Shown: positions 53,350-60,127, counted from the stretch's first letter. The stretch is DNA of 64,000 nt from Solimonas sp. (GCA_030149365.1 JASBRP010000017.1:62001-126000), one strand, 5' to 3'. Numbers and translations are program-made. The notes: generated from the letters alone by a model not told the origin.

Positions 53350-53379
53350 CTCCCTCTCCCCGCCTGCGGGGAGAGGGAG
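53350..53379. repeat. Palindromic dispersed repeat, second copy
   Basis: CTCCCTCTCCCCGC and GCGGGGAGAGGGAG form a perfect 14-bp stem with loop CT, 13 bases after the AraC stop. It shares its core with 43771-43796. It may serve as a terminator between the convergent AraC gene and the gene at 53392-53937. Confidence 0.7.
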
Positions 53380-53391
53380 TTGGATGAACAC

Positions 53392-53937
53392 TCAAGCGCC
53401 CGTCATCAGCGCCAGCCGGCCTTCCAGCCAGGGCAATCCCCGCCCGCCCAGCACGGCAAAGGCATCGTCCAAGAAAGGCATCATCGCGGCACGCGCCTGC
53501 TCTTTGGTCAGCTTGACCTGCCGCTCGTTCATCGCCGCCATGACCTGGTTGAAGTCGGTGGAATAGCTACGCGGGTCGAGAATCCATCCGGGCGCCGGCT
53601 GATCGCGTGCCGGCATCAGGCTGCTCAGGCGACAGACATATTCTTCGCGTGCCAGGGCCTCGGGGCTGTCCGGCGCCTCCATGCTCGGGCGCATCGACAG
53701 CTCCGGCACCCGCTTCAGGCGCGACCAGCCAATCTGGATGTCGAAAGCGTCATGGTCCTTCATGTCCGGCTGCAGCACGATGACCTGCCAGGCTGCCGGA
53801 TGATCGTCGCGGACGTACAGGCGCTCGCCAGGGAAGAACCAGGTCTTGGGCACGGGGATTTCACGCCAGGACGGAAGCTCGGCCTTGATGCGGGCGGCGA
53901 AGAGTTCGCGGAGGGCGGCGCCGTATTCCTTGCGCAT
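53392..53937 (-). CDS. Hypothetical protein flanking the integron
   Basis: A 181-residue soluble protein; ATG 53937 is taken as the start because the longer frame adds a low-complexity, cysteine-containing leader. Visible features are WREIPVPKTWFFPGERLYVRD, IVLQPDMKDHDAFDIQIGWSRLKRVPELSMRPS and a tail PFLDDAFAVLGGRGLPWLEGRL. These look like conserved blocks of an uncharacterised family, but I cannot name it. No ribosome binding site is evident on the minus strand. It lies 191 bases before the end of the integrase gene on the same strand, outside the array. Confidence 0.65.
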   Translation of the reverse strand: MRKEYGAALRELFAARIKAELPSWREIPVPKTWFFPGERLYVRDDHPAAWQVIVLQPDMKDHDAFDIQIGWSRLKRVPELSMRPSMEAPDSPEALAREEYVCRLSSLMPARDQPAPGWILDPRSYSTDFNQVMAAMNERQVKLTKEQARAAMMPFLDDAFAVLGGRGLPWLEGRLALMTGA

Positions 53938-54128
53938 ATCTCTAAAGGAGGAGGTTGAGCACATCACCCTGCCAAGCCTTGCTCCCGCGAGGGAATAGCG
54001 TGCCGGCAGGCTAAAGCAGGTATACATCTTACGGCTTTTGGCCATTCTTCCGAGTAGCCCGCAAAGCAGTCCCTTCCCGAAGATGTGCAAGGGTGAGGCA
54101 CATCCCTCACATCCGCAGCCTCCATTGC

Positions 54129-55169
54129 TTACATCGCATCCAGCGGGCTCACCACGCCACGGGGGCCTCGGTTCAGGACATGAGTGTAAATCATCGTCGT
54201 ACTCACATCCGCGTGACCCAATAACTCCTGAACGGTCCTGATGTCGTATCCCGATTCCAGCAGATGTGTAGCAAACGAATGACGAAGCACATGCGGCGAA
54301 ACGGGCTTGTGGATGCAGGCATCCGCCGCCGCCCGCTTCACAGCCCGCTGGACCATTTGCTCGCTCAGATGGTGCCGGCGTCGGCGTCCATCGCGCGGAT
54401 CATGGGAGAATCCCTCGGCAGCGAAGACATATTGCCAGGGCCACTGTTTCGCAGCGGCCGGATACTTCACGGCGAGCGCGTCGGGCATCCAGACTTCTGC
54501 TTGGTCCAGCGCCAGATCGCTTTCATAGAGCTCGCGCCGCATCGCCAAATGCAAACGCAACGGCGCAACCAGCTTCTCGGGCAGAACCGTGATCCTGTCC
54601 TTGCCGCCCTTGCCGTCACGCACCATCACCCGCCTGGCATCCACTTCCAGGTCTTTAACGCGTAAGCGTAGACCCTCGAGCAGGCGCATGCCGGTACCGT
54701 ATAAAAGCTTGGCAACCAAGCCTGCGGGTGTCGCGGGCAAGCGTTCCAGCAAACGCTCGGTTTCAATGCGAGTCAGCACGGTCGGCATCCGTTCAGACTT
54801 CTTGGCCCGTGTGACATTTTCCAGCCATTCCAGATCAGTGCCGAGCACCTGCCTATAGAGAAACAGCACCGCAGCAAGGGCCTGGTTTTGTGTGCTGGCC
54901 GAAACCTTTCGATCCACTGCCAGGTAAGTCAGGAAGCGCTCCACCTCTGGCGCCGCCAATTCACGTGGATGTCGTTTATGGTGAAACAGGATGAAACGGC
55001 GAATCCAGTGGACATAGGCTTCCTCGGTGCGCAAGCTATAGTGAAGCGAACGCACCCTTTGCCGGACCTGGTCCATCAATCGCGGCGCGGGGTTGGCATA
55101 TTCCACGAAGGCTCCATGATGCATAACAAGCGGTGGATTCTTATACATCAAGGGCTTGCGCCCTTTCAT
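54129..55169 (-). CDS. intI: Integron integrase (IntI-type tyrosine recombinase)
   Basis: A 346-residue tyrosine recombinase. Catalytic residues are Arg162 ([13 protein letters not shown]), His293 and Arg296 ([17 protein letters not shown]), His319 ([10 protein letters not shown]) and Tyr328 (MIYTHV). Residues about 223-250 (around [19 protein letters not shown]) form the extra patch found in IntI proteins and absent from XerC/D. The N-terminal domain has [33 protein letters not shown], as in IntI. The enzyme recombines attI with attC sites folded from single-stranded DNA. The frame is intact. No LexA-type CTGT-N8-ACAG box was seen upstream. Confidence 0.96.
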   Translation of the reverse strand: MKGRKPLMYKNPPLVMHHGAFVEYANPAPRLMDQVRQRVRSLHYSLRTEEAYVHWIRRFILFHHKRHPRELAAPEVERFLTYLAVDRKVSASTQNQALAAVLFLYRQVLGTDLEWLENVTRAKKSERMPTVLTRIETERLLERLPATPAGLVAKLLYGTGMRLLEGLRLRVKDLEVDARRVMVRDGKGGKDRITVLPEKLVAPLRLHLAMRRELYESDLALDQAEVWMPDALAVKYPAAAKQWPWQYVFAAEGFSHDPRDGRRRRHHLSEQMVQRAVKRAAADACIHKPVSPHVLRHSFATHLLESGYDIRTVQELLGHADVSTTMIYTHVLNRGPRGVVSPLDAM

Positions 55170-55170
55170 C

Positions 55171-55223
55171 CTGAATTAGGCGTCAGGTTTAGGCGTCAAA
55201 ATGAAATCTAATTGGCGTTAGAC
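55171..55223. other. attI recombination region
   Basis: It lies between intI and the first cassette and ends in the core GTTAGAC (55217-55223), where cassette 1 begins. Two direct copies of TTAGGCGTCA occur at 55176-55185 and 55189-55198, 13 bases apart, and resemble the accessory integrase-binding repeats of known attI sites. The exact left limit is not fixed by the sequence. Confidence 0.75.
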
Positions 55224-55229
55224 CTAGTC

Positions 55230-55517
55230 ATGATCTATCGACTCTATTCCTCTAGCGGGAACACCCTCGGCCTTGATGAGTGCGTTTCCTATTCCGAGAT
55301 CGGAGATGACGGCTATTGGACTCGACACATCGAGATGAACGCCGACGGCACTGCACTGAGGTACACAACAGCCCGAGCGGCAGATCGCCACGGTGTGCTC
55401 CCAGAAGGACAGTGGGACGAAGAAGAGGCTTCAAAGCCTGAGTACGGCAAGGTCATCATCATGTCGCAGGAACTGTTTGAAGCCGTTTGGTCAGCGACCA
55501 GGTGTCTCAATGATTGA
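55230..55517 (+). CDS. Cassette 1 protein, unknown
   Basis: A 95-residue soluble protein starting at ATG 55230, seven bases after the core. It has an acidic, compact sequence: SEIGDDGYWTRHIEMNADGTALRYT, RAADRHGVLPEGQWDEEEASKPEYG, then a helix EALFEAVWSATR-like at the end. No signal peptide or membrane part is present. There is no clear ribosome binding site, so expression may depend on a promoter in the integrase region. It has the length and simplicity typical of integron cassette orphans. No family is recognised. Base composition appears less GC-rich than the chromosome. Confidence 0.85.
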   Translation: MIYRLYSSSGNTLGLDECVSYSEIGDDGYWTRHIEMNADGTALRYTTARAADRHGVLPEGQWDEEEASKPEYGKVIIMSQELFEAVWSATRCLND

Positions 55518-55523
55518 GCATCG

Positions 55524-55592
55524 GTCTAACAACAGGCTGCAGTGGGACGTCCTCGCCTTCGGCGAGGCCGCCCCTGAGCCTGGGCGTTGGAC
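55524..55592 (+). other. attC1
   Basis: A 69-bp site with R'' GTCTAAC (55524-55530) and R' GTTGGAC (55586-55592). The R'' is the exact complement of the core that begins cassette 1 (GTTAGAC). The central arm CCTCGCC-TTC-GGCGAGG is a strong hairpin. It belongs to the same sub-type as attC2 and attC6. Confidence 0.92.
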
Positions 55593-55595
55593 CGC

Positions 55596-55979
55596 ATGAA
55601 GATCATTCCGCTTGAGGCTGTCGGTATGGTGCAATTTGGAGAAGCCAACTCCAGCATCGTTGCGAAGCTCGGCGAGCCACGCCGGCAGAGCATTGCCAAA
55701 AACGGCTGGTTAGAGTTTCACTACCCAATGATGGTTTGCCGTTTTGGTTCTGCAGGCACGCTTGTCGAAGTCACAGTAGACGCAGCGGACCTTGAGCTTG
55801 GCTCCGAACTGGTTCGGTTCACAGCGCTAGACCAGCATCTAAAGCGCCGAGATCCCGAAACTTTCGAGCGTGTCGGCTTCGTCGTCAGCCCGGCGCTTGG
55901 CGTCGCCTTTGATCCAGCGTGCGCCTCATTCGTCACCCTATTCCCCGCAGAGCAGGTGCCTTCATGGCGGGCAATCTAG
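55596..55979 (+). CDS. Cassette 2 protein, FG/LGxP-type small protein
   Basis: A 127-residue soluble protein from ATG 55596. It opens MKIIPLEAVGMVQFGEANSSIVAKLGEP, a strand-turn-strand start seen in many small proteins whose first block reads G-x-[IV]-x-F-G...LG-x-P. A middle FHYP..VCRFGS..TLVEVTV segment and the late VGFVVSPALGVAFDP and FVTLF strands follow. The cassette 8 protein has the same order of blocks. There is no signal peptide. Family function is unknown; some proteins with this shape act as immunity factors, but that is only an analogy. Confidence 0.85.
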   Translation: MKIIPLEAVGMVQFGEANSSIVAKLGEPRRQSIAKNGWLEFHYPMMVCRFGSAGTLVEVTVDAADLELGSELVRFTALDQHLKRRDPETFERVGFVVSPALGVAFDPACASFVTLFPAEQVPSWRAI

Positions 55980-55990
55980 TGGCAACGGTG

Positions 55991-56059
55991 GTCCAACAAG
56001 TGGTTCCAGCACGACGTCCCCGCCTTCGGCGGGGCCGCGGCTGAACCCGTGCGTTGGGC
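55991..56059 (+). other. attC2
   Basis: A 69-bp site with R'' GTCCAAC (55991-55997) and R' GTTGGGC (56053-56059). R'' complements the core at the start of cassette 2 (GTTGGAC). Its middle hairpin is CCCCGCC-TTC-GGCGGGG, closely like attC1. Confidence 0.92.
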
Positions 56060-56062
56060 CTT

Positions 56063-56533
56063 ATGAAATTTACTGCCGTCGCAGTTTTGCTCGTTGCACT
56101 AGGGATAGGCAGCGAGTGGATCTATAGAACCTTCCTTAGGCCGATAGATCCTTTAGGCCCCGAAGTTGTGGCTCTGTCTGCCCACTTTGCTGATCATGGC
56201 GTCGCCGTCAGGCCATATTCTGTTCGCCATGGTTTTCGGCATTCCGCCGTTCTGTCTGCTGCAGCTCTGGAAATCGCAGGATTCCCGCTGCCGGTGTCAG
56301 TCGATGTTTGCCCCAGTGAGCGAGCGGCTATTGAGCACCTACGGCGGGTGACTGCGAGCCCAAACTTGATGCATCCACAACGCAATGGCCGGCTTGTTAT
56401 CTATCTGCCAATGTGGGGAGATGACACTGCACAAATGGCGAATAAAGTTGGCCGCATCGTGTCGTCTTTTGGAAAGTTGGCCCAACCAGGCATTCAACCC
56501 GACGGCCCCGCCTCCGGCGGGCCCGCGGGTTAA
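56063..56533 (+). CDS. Cassette 3 protein, N-terminally anchored
   Basis: A 156-residue protein from ATG 56063, only three bases after the core. A short hydrophobic N-terminal segment (TAVAVLLVALGIGSEWIY) looks like a signal anchor. The rest has an alpha/beta look (FRHSAVLSAAALEIAGFPLPVSVDVCPSERAAIEHLRRV, RLVIYLPMWGDDT). The reading frame runs on into attC3, adding the tail QPGIQPDGPASGGPAG, so the site itself encodes the last residues. No family is recognised. Confidence 0.8.
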   Translation: MKFTAVAVLLVALGIGSEWIYRTFLRPIDPLGPEVVALSAHFADHGVAVRPYSVRHGFRHSAVLSAAALEIAGFPLPVSVDVCPSERAAIEHLRRVTASPNLMHPQRNGRLVIYLPMWGDDTAQMANKVGRIVSSFGKLAQPGIQPDGPASGGPAG

Positions 56534-56548
56534 TTTTTGGCGTTGGGC
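56480..56548 (+). other. attC3
   Basis: A 69-bp site with R'' GCCCAAC (56480-56486) and R' GTTGGGC (56542-56548); R'' complements the start of cassette 3. The central arm is CCCGCC-TCC-GGCGGG. The last codons of the cassette 3 gene lie inside it. Confidence 0.9.
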
Positions 56549-56562
56549 TTCAAAGGTATGAA

Positions 56563-56898
56563 ATGAGCAACCTTCAGCTATCTGCCATTCGTAGCGCCCC
56601 GCTCATAGCTGGCTTGCTCCTCTGTTCGTTTTTTCTTCCGTGGCCAACCGCGCACTGCTGGCCCGGAGACTGCATCGTCAATCGGGGTTCATTGTGGGCA
56701 ATGCTGGGTTCAGCGTCGGCCTTTGAGCGCATCGGAGGCATCTCAGTCTTAGGCAGTGCGTTCTACACCCCATTGGCCATAAGTATCGGCATTGCGGTCT
56801 CTTCGCTTGTAGGAGCGGAGATTGTCGTTCGCAAGTTACGAGTGCGTGCCCAACGAGCGCTTCAAGCCGACGCGGCTGCGCCGCGCGGCTTAAGCTAG
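56563..56898 (+). CDS. Cassette 4 protein, small membrane protein
   Basis: A 111-residue membrane protein from ATG 56563. Hydrophobic segments: APLIAGLLLCSFFLPWPTAHCW at the N-terminus and SVLGSAFYTPLAISIGIAVSSLVGAEIVV near the C-terminus. A loop with CWPGDCIV between them holds two cysteines that might form a disulfide if it lies outside. The C-terminal residues RALQADAAAPRGLS come from attC4. No function can be assigned. Two to three membrane passes are likely. Confidence 0.82.
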   Translation: MSNLQLSAIRSAPLIAGLLLCSFFLPWPTAHCWPGDCIVNRGSLWAMLGSASAFERIGGISVLGSAFYTPLAISIGIAVSSLVGAEIVVRKLRVRAQRALQADAAAPRGLS

Positions 56899-56908
56899 GG
56901 CGTTGGGC
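56848..56908 (+). other. attC4
   Basis: A 61-bp site with R'' GCCCAAC (56848-56854) and R' GTTGGGC (56902-56908); R'' complements the start of cassette 4. It is of the short type with attC5 and attC7, all sharing TTCAAGCCGACGCG near the left side and GCGCGGCTT on the right. The cassette 4 stop codon is inside. Confidence 0.92.
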
Positions 56909-56935
56909 CTTTCACAAGCACAGGGGAGAATTCAT

Positions 56936-57343
56936 TTGTCTGGTTTAGAAAAATTGTCGGACTACGAACTTAGTCTGGCCGCAGCTAAGGCCGAGAAAGC
57001 CGGTGACTCTTCAAAAGTCGAGGCAATACGCGCGGAACAAGGCATTCGCCAAGCGATGTTGAGCGGCAAGTCACGCGCACAAGTTGCCAATACGATCCAA
57101 ACAAAAGGAACTGTCGCGGTTGTCCCTCTTTCGAAAGCTCTTCCGTTTATCTTAGGTTTTGCGGGCTGGATTTATGTATACCTATGGATAATTCGACCAG
57201 CACTAAATGCAATCATCTTTAAGTACGTGTCAGCGTATCCCGCTATGATTCACGTATTTCCCATAGTAGGGGTCCCAATCCTCGTTGCTATCGTCATCAG
57301 CCGCGCGAGAAATGGTGGCGCCTCCAAATTGGTCAAACAGTAA
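56936..57343 (+). CDS. Cassette 5 protein, membrane protein with helical head
   Basis: A 135-residue protein starting at TTG 56936, preceded by AGGGGAGA, a good ribosome binding site; an upstream TTG lies inside the attC core and is not a start. The first 60 residues are soluble and helical (LEKLSDYELSLAAAKAEKAGDSSKVEAIRAEQGIRQAML). Two membrane helices follow (ALPFILGFAGWIYVYLWII and MIHVFPIVGVPILVAIVI). The tail is basic. This is the least GC-rich gene of the window by eye. No family is recognised. Confidence 0.8.
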   Translation: MSGLEKLSDYELSLAAAKAEKAGDSSKVEAIRAEQGIRQAMLSGKSRAQVANTIQTKGTVAVVPLSKALPFILGFAGWIYVYLWIIRPALNAIIFKYVSAYPAMIHVFPIVGVPILVAIVISRARNGGASKLVKQ

Positions 57344-57353
57344 AGTGCGTAGG

Positions 57354-57414
57354 GCCCAACCATTGCTTCAAGCCGACGCGCCTTCGGCGCGCGGCTTAAT
57401 CTAGGGCGTTAGGA
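57354..57414 (+). other. attC5
   Basis: A 61-bp site with R'' GCCCAAC (57354-57360) and R' GTTAGGA (57408-57414). The downstream core is of a different type from the R'' box, but R'' complements the core that begins cassette 5. The central arm CGCGCC-TTC-GGCGCG matches attC4 and attC7. Confidence 0.9.
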
Positions 57415-57424
57415 GCAAAAGAGG

Positions 57425-57787
57425 ATGAGCCAGGCTGCATCACAAGCCGCTATCTTTTACAGAGATGTCGCGGCATCCGGCCGCCTCTGGACCATCAGGG
57501 ATTCAGGCGGATTTCCGGCACCCAAGAATCCAGATGGTCAACGTGCACAACCTTTCTGGTCTTCGCTTTCTCGGGTCCAAAAGATCATCGCTTCTGTGCC
57601 TGCATATTCTGGTTTTGAACCAGTAGAGCTTGAGTGGGCAACGTTTGAAAGTCGTTGGGTCCCAGGCCTTTCAAATGACGGCGTTCTCGTTGGTGTGAAT
57701 TGGAGCGGGCCAAGGGCTCTCGGATATGACGTGGAACCGAGTCAGGTCGCTAAAAATGTCCAGTACCATAAAGAAAAGCGCTCCTAA
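57425..57787 (+). CDS. Cassette 6 protein, DUF2750
   Basis: A 120-residue protein from ATG 57425. The blocks PFWSSLSRVQKIIASVPAYSGFEPVELEWATFESRWVPGLSNDGVLVGVNWSG and YDVEPSQVAKNV are characteristic of DUF2750, a family of unknown function common in integron cassettes and in bacterial chromosomes. It is soluble, with no signal peptide. The stop codon overlaps the start of attC6. This is the only cassette whose family I can name. Confidence 0.9.
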   Translation: MSQAASQAAIFYRDVAASGRLWTIRDSGGFPAPKNPDGQRAQPFWSSLSRVQKIIASVPAYSGFEPVELEWATFESRWVPGLSNDGVLVGVNWSGPRALGYDVEPSQVAKNVQYHKEKRS

Positions 57788-57850
57788 CCACGCCCTCCAG
57801 TGCGACGTCCACGCCTTCGGCGCGGCCGCGCCTGAGCTACGGCGTTGGGC
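57782..57850 (+). other. attC6
   Basis: A 69-bp site with R'' TCCTAAC (57782-57788) and R' GTTGGGC (57844-57850). The unusual R'' is the exact complement of the unusual core GTTAGGA that begins cassette 6. That is strong evidence that the cassette inserted as a circle. The interior is closest to attC1 and attC2. Confidence 0.92.
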
Positions 57851-57865
57851 AGGCAGGAGATAAAG

Positions 57866-58273
57866 ATGTCTATCCTTACCGATGTTTTTGTGGCTGACTC
57901 CATGCAGGCTGGCAGCTACGAGGGTAGCTCCGGGGATTCATTCGAGCGCGTTCAGTTGAAGGGTCTCACTGACATTGAGTTCGGCTCGCTATGGGCACTC
58001 ATCAATGGCGAGGAGTGGGATTTCGAGAAGCACAAGTTCGAGAACCTTCACCAACACGAAGAGTCATGGCTGTTTCGGTTTCCTCCGCCATTCGTTACTT
58101 CGCTTGCTGAAATATCCGAACCGAAAGCTCGCTCTGCGGCAGCAGATTGGGCGGCGTCCGAGGAGTTGCAGTGGCCTGTGGCAGACGCCCATTTGGTTAT
58201 TGCTGAGCTAGTGCGCTTGGCTCGCGCCTCGCAGGCGCAATCAAAGCAACTTTTCTTCTGGGGTTGTCTATGA
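57866..58273 (+). CDS. Cassette 7 protein, unknown conserved
   Basis: A 135-residue soluble protein from ATG 57866 with AGGAGAT upstream. Sequence blocks: MSILTDVFVADSMQAGSY, LKGLTDIEFGSLWALINGEEWDFEKHKFE, WLFRFPPPFVTSLAEI and WAASEELQWPVADAHLVIAELVRLARAS. This looks like a known kind of small conserved protein of unknown function from proteobacteria, but I cannot assign a name. There is no membrane segment. Confidence 0.82.
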   Translation: MSILTDVFVADSMQAGSYEGSSGDSFERVQLKGLTDIEFGSLWALINGEEWDFEKHKFENLHQHEESWLFRFPPPFVTSLAEISEPKARSAAADWAASEELQWPVADAHLVIAELVRLARASQAQSKQLFFWGCL

Positions 58274-58276
58274 CGG

Positions 58277-58336
58277 GCCCAACGAGCGCTTCAAGCCGAC
58301 GCGCTGACGCGCGCGGCTTTAGCTGAGGCGTTGGAC
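58277..58336 (+). other. attC7
   Basis: A 60-bp site with R'' GCCCAAC (58277-58283) and R' GTTGGAC (58330-58336); R'' complements the start of cassette 7. It is almost identical in its left half to attC4. The central arm is CGCGC-TGAC-GCGCG. Confidence 0.9.
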
Positions 58337-58338
58337 CT

Positions 58339-58773
58339 ATGAAACGCTTTGGCGCAGTTCCTCACATGAGCCTCGGTCCAGTTCGTATCGGAGCCGAGCG
58401 CTCCGATATACACAAGGCTATGGGCGCTCCGGAGAAGTCGTTCAAAAAGACCTCGGCTTCAGTTCACCCAACGGATGCGTGGCTTCGGAGCGCATTTCAA
58501 GTCTTTTACACCCCCGCTGGCATCGTCGAGTTCGTTGAGGTATCAGGCAAAGCCGGCATTGAGGTCATCTGCTTCTCTGAGTCCATATTCTCAACGGCAG
58601 CCGAACAGCTCATAGAGCGGCTAAAAAAAGCCGCGGCGTTCACAAGCAACGATGGCGGGTACACCTTTATTGGCCGTGGCCTTGATGTGGCGTTGTGGCG
58701 GCCTGACATTGAAGGGCCAGAGGGCAAGCACTTCGCTACGCTCGGCCTCGGGAGGCCCGGCTACTATGCATAG
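58339..58773 (+). CDS. Cassette 8 protein, FG/LGxP-like small protein
   Basis: A 144-residue soluble protein from ATG 58339, two bases after the core. It opens MKRFGAVPHMSLGPVRIGAERSDIHKAMGAPEKSF. Then come FQVFYTPAGIVEFVEVSG, a helix around STAAEQLIERLKKAA, and late strands GGYTFIGRGLDVALWRPD and FATLGLG. The order of blocks matches the cassette 2 protein, although identity is low. No signal or membrane segment is present. Function unknown. Confidence 0.83.
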   Translation: MKRFGAVPHMSLGPVRIGAERSDIHKAMGAPEKSFKKTSASVHPTDAWLRSAFQVFYTPAGIVEFVEVSGKAGIEVICFSESIFSTAAEQLIERLKKAAAFTSNDGGYTFIGRGLDVALWRPDIEGPEGKHFATLGLGRPGYYA

Positions 58774-58851
58774 GTCCAACAAGTGCATCCAGCCGACGTA
58801 TTTGCCTTCGCTTCGCTGCGGCAAATCCGCGGCTGATGCTTGGCGTTAGAC
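58774..58851 (+). other. attC8
   Basis: A 78-bp site with R'' GTCCAAC (58774-58780) and R' GTTAGAC (58845-58851); R'' complements the start of cassette 8. The middle ATTTGCC...GGCAAAT arm with a TTCGCTTCGCTGC loop is shared with attC10 but with no other site here. Confidence 0.92.
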
Positions 58852-58870
58852 CGCACAGGAGAGGATTATC

Positions 58871-59725
58871 GTGAGACTGATCGTTAATCTCTGCGTCTTC
58901 GTGGCATTCGCGCTCGGAGCGGCATGCGCTGTAGCGCAGTCCAACTCGACGCAACAGGCCGGCTCTTCATCCAAAGCCCCCGCAAACGACCCCGAGGTGG
59001 CACTGCGCGCGTTCATGTATGCCCTTTACGCAAATGACTCAGCGGACTACCAAACGCGAATCATCCCGGTTGCGGAAAGCGCGGTACTGATCGGACCGCA
59101 GAAGTTCACTGAAGAACAGCTGAGCAAACTGAGAAAAGACATCGATGGCCTGCGGTTAAGGCAGACGTCGGGGCCATCGTTCGAAGGGAAACCGGCGGCG
59201 CCTCCATATACCGTGGGGACAAAGGCCATCTATTTCACACAGTTCAGGGGCGTGAACCTCGCCATTCCAATGGAGGTCGCACCGGACGGTTGGAAGGCCG
59301 ACGTCAGGTACTGGCTGGCGATGCGGAAGCAAAACGAGCGCCGCCCTCAAAAGACCGATCCAGAGATGGTTGCGAAGGCATTTTTGTTTTATGTGCTGGC
59401 CAAGAAGCCGCAGGCCCTAGACGAGGTCGTGGCAACCCCAGTCAAAAGTGAGGAGTACACGGCAGCTAACGACCTTCCGCCGGGAGATCTGGACCAAGTC
59501 CTATCGCTCTGCGCCGAGATGCCCATTGTTCGGGCCCGGCCCAAAGAGCGCTTTCTGCTGCCATCTGGTGAACTCGTAGGCGGATCAGAGGAGCAAGATA
59601 CCCTCGTTCTTGTCGGCCTAATGGGACCCATTGAAGTCCCCTTCCTCATGAAGAAGACAGGCAATGCCTGGAAGATAGTCGCTCAGCGGTATTTTGAAAT
59701 GCTCAGGAAAGCCGGTGCGGTCTAA
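58871..59725 (+). CDS. Cassette 9 protein, secreted two-repeat protein
   Basis: A 284-residue exported protein, the longest in the array. The start is GTG 58871 after AGGAGAGG. The signal peptide is LCVFVAFALGAACAVAQS. The mature part seems to be a duplication: DPEVALRAFMYALYANDSADYQTRIIPV in the first half matches DPEMVAKAFLFYVLAKKPQALDEVVATPV in the second. Each half ends in a similar strand-turn-strand (GWKADVRYWLAM and AWKIVAQRYFEM). NTF2/DUF4878-like domains have this shape, but that is only a suggestion. It acts outside the cytoplasm. Confidence 0.85.
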   Translation: MRLIVNLCVFVAFALGAACAVAQSNSTQQAGSSSKAPANDPEVALRAFMYALYANDSADYQTRIIPVAESAVLIGPQKFTEEQLSKLRKDIDGLRLRQTSGPSFEGKPAAPPYTVGTKAIYFTQFRGVNLAIPMEVAPDGWKADVRYWLAMRKQNERRPQKTDPEMVAKAFLFYVLAKKPQALDEVVATPVKSEEYTAANDLPPGDLDQVLSLCAEMPIVRARPKERFLLPSGELVGGSEEQDTLVLVGLMGPIEVPFLMKKTGNAWKIVAQRYFEMLRKAGAV

Positions 59726-59788
59726 CAAGCAGTTCCAGGGTCGACGCAGCCGCTTCGCGGCTGCGCGCCCTGAACTGCGGCGTTGGGG
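59720..59788 (+). other. attC9
   Basis: A 69-bp site with R'' GTCTAAC (59720-59726) and R' GTTGGGG (59782-59788). R'' complements the core at the start of cassette 9 (GTTAGAC). The central arm CGCAGCCGC-TTC-GCGGCTGCG is a perfect 9-bp stem. The gene's stop codon overlaps R''. Confidence 0.92.
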
Positions 59789-59797
59789 CCAAAATCC

Positions 59798-60127
59798 ATG
59801 AGCAGCAATCTCATTGCAGGCAACGCTTTATTCATCGCAGCGGCGCTACCGCTTCTCCAGGTTGGCATTGGCGCCGCTCTGCTTTGGCATGCACTCAAGC
59901 GCCCTGTTCTTTTTGTCGTCGTCGGTCTCGTTGTTCTTTATCCAGTCATGGTCGCCTGCGTCTCACCGGTTTTTGGCGGAGTCACAATATCGGGCGTTCG
60001 CCCTGGCATGCCTGCACCGCCGGCAATAGGGCCAGTGGACATCAAGCTTCTATTCGCTTTTGCCGTCTTCATTGCCATTGGCATTGGAGTTCTATGGGTG
60101 CTAAAGCTGCTGTTGGCAAAACTGTGA
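59798..60127 (+). CDS. Cassette 10 protein, multi-pass membrane protein
   Basis: A 109-residue membrane protein; ATG 59798 is used because the TTG at 59783 lies in the core. Three hydrophobic helices are present: AGNALFIAAALPLLQVGIGAALLW, PVLFVVVGLVVLYPVMVACV and LLFAFAVFIAIGIGVLWVLKLLL. A glycine/proline-rich loop (GGVTISGVRPGMPAPPAIGP) lies between the second and third. No function is recognised. It is the last cassette before the array ends. Confidence 0.82.
   Translation: MSSNLIAGNALFIAAALPLLQVGIGAALLWHALKRPVLFVVVGLVVLYPVMVACVSPVFGGVTISGVRPGMPAPPAIGPVDIKLLFAFAVFIAIGIGVLWVLKLLLAKL

Noticed and set aside
55170..55229. LexA-controlled intI promoter
   Set aside because: No CTGT-N8-ACAG site was found between intI and the first cassette, so SOS control is not supported by the sequence here.
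55587..55595. TTG codons inside attC cores as cassette gene starts
   Set aside because: The frames for cassettes 1, 2, 3, 5, 7 and 10 can be extended into the core through TTG, but a better ATG or a TTG with a ribosome binding site follows in each case.
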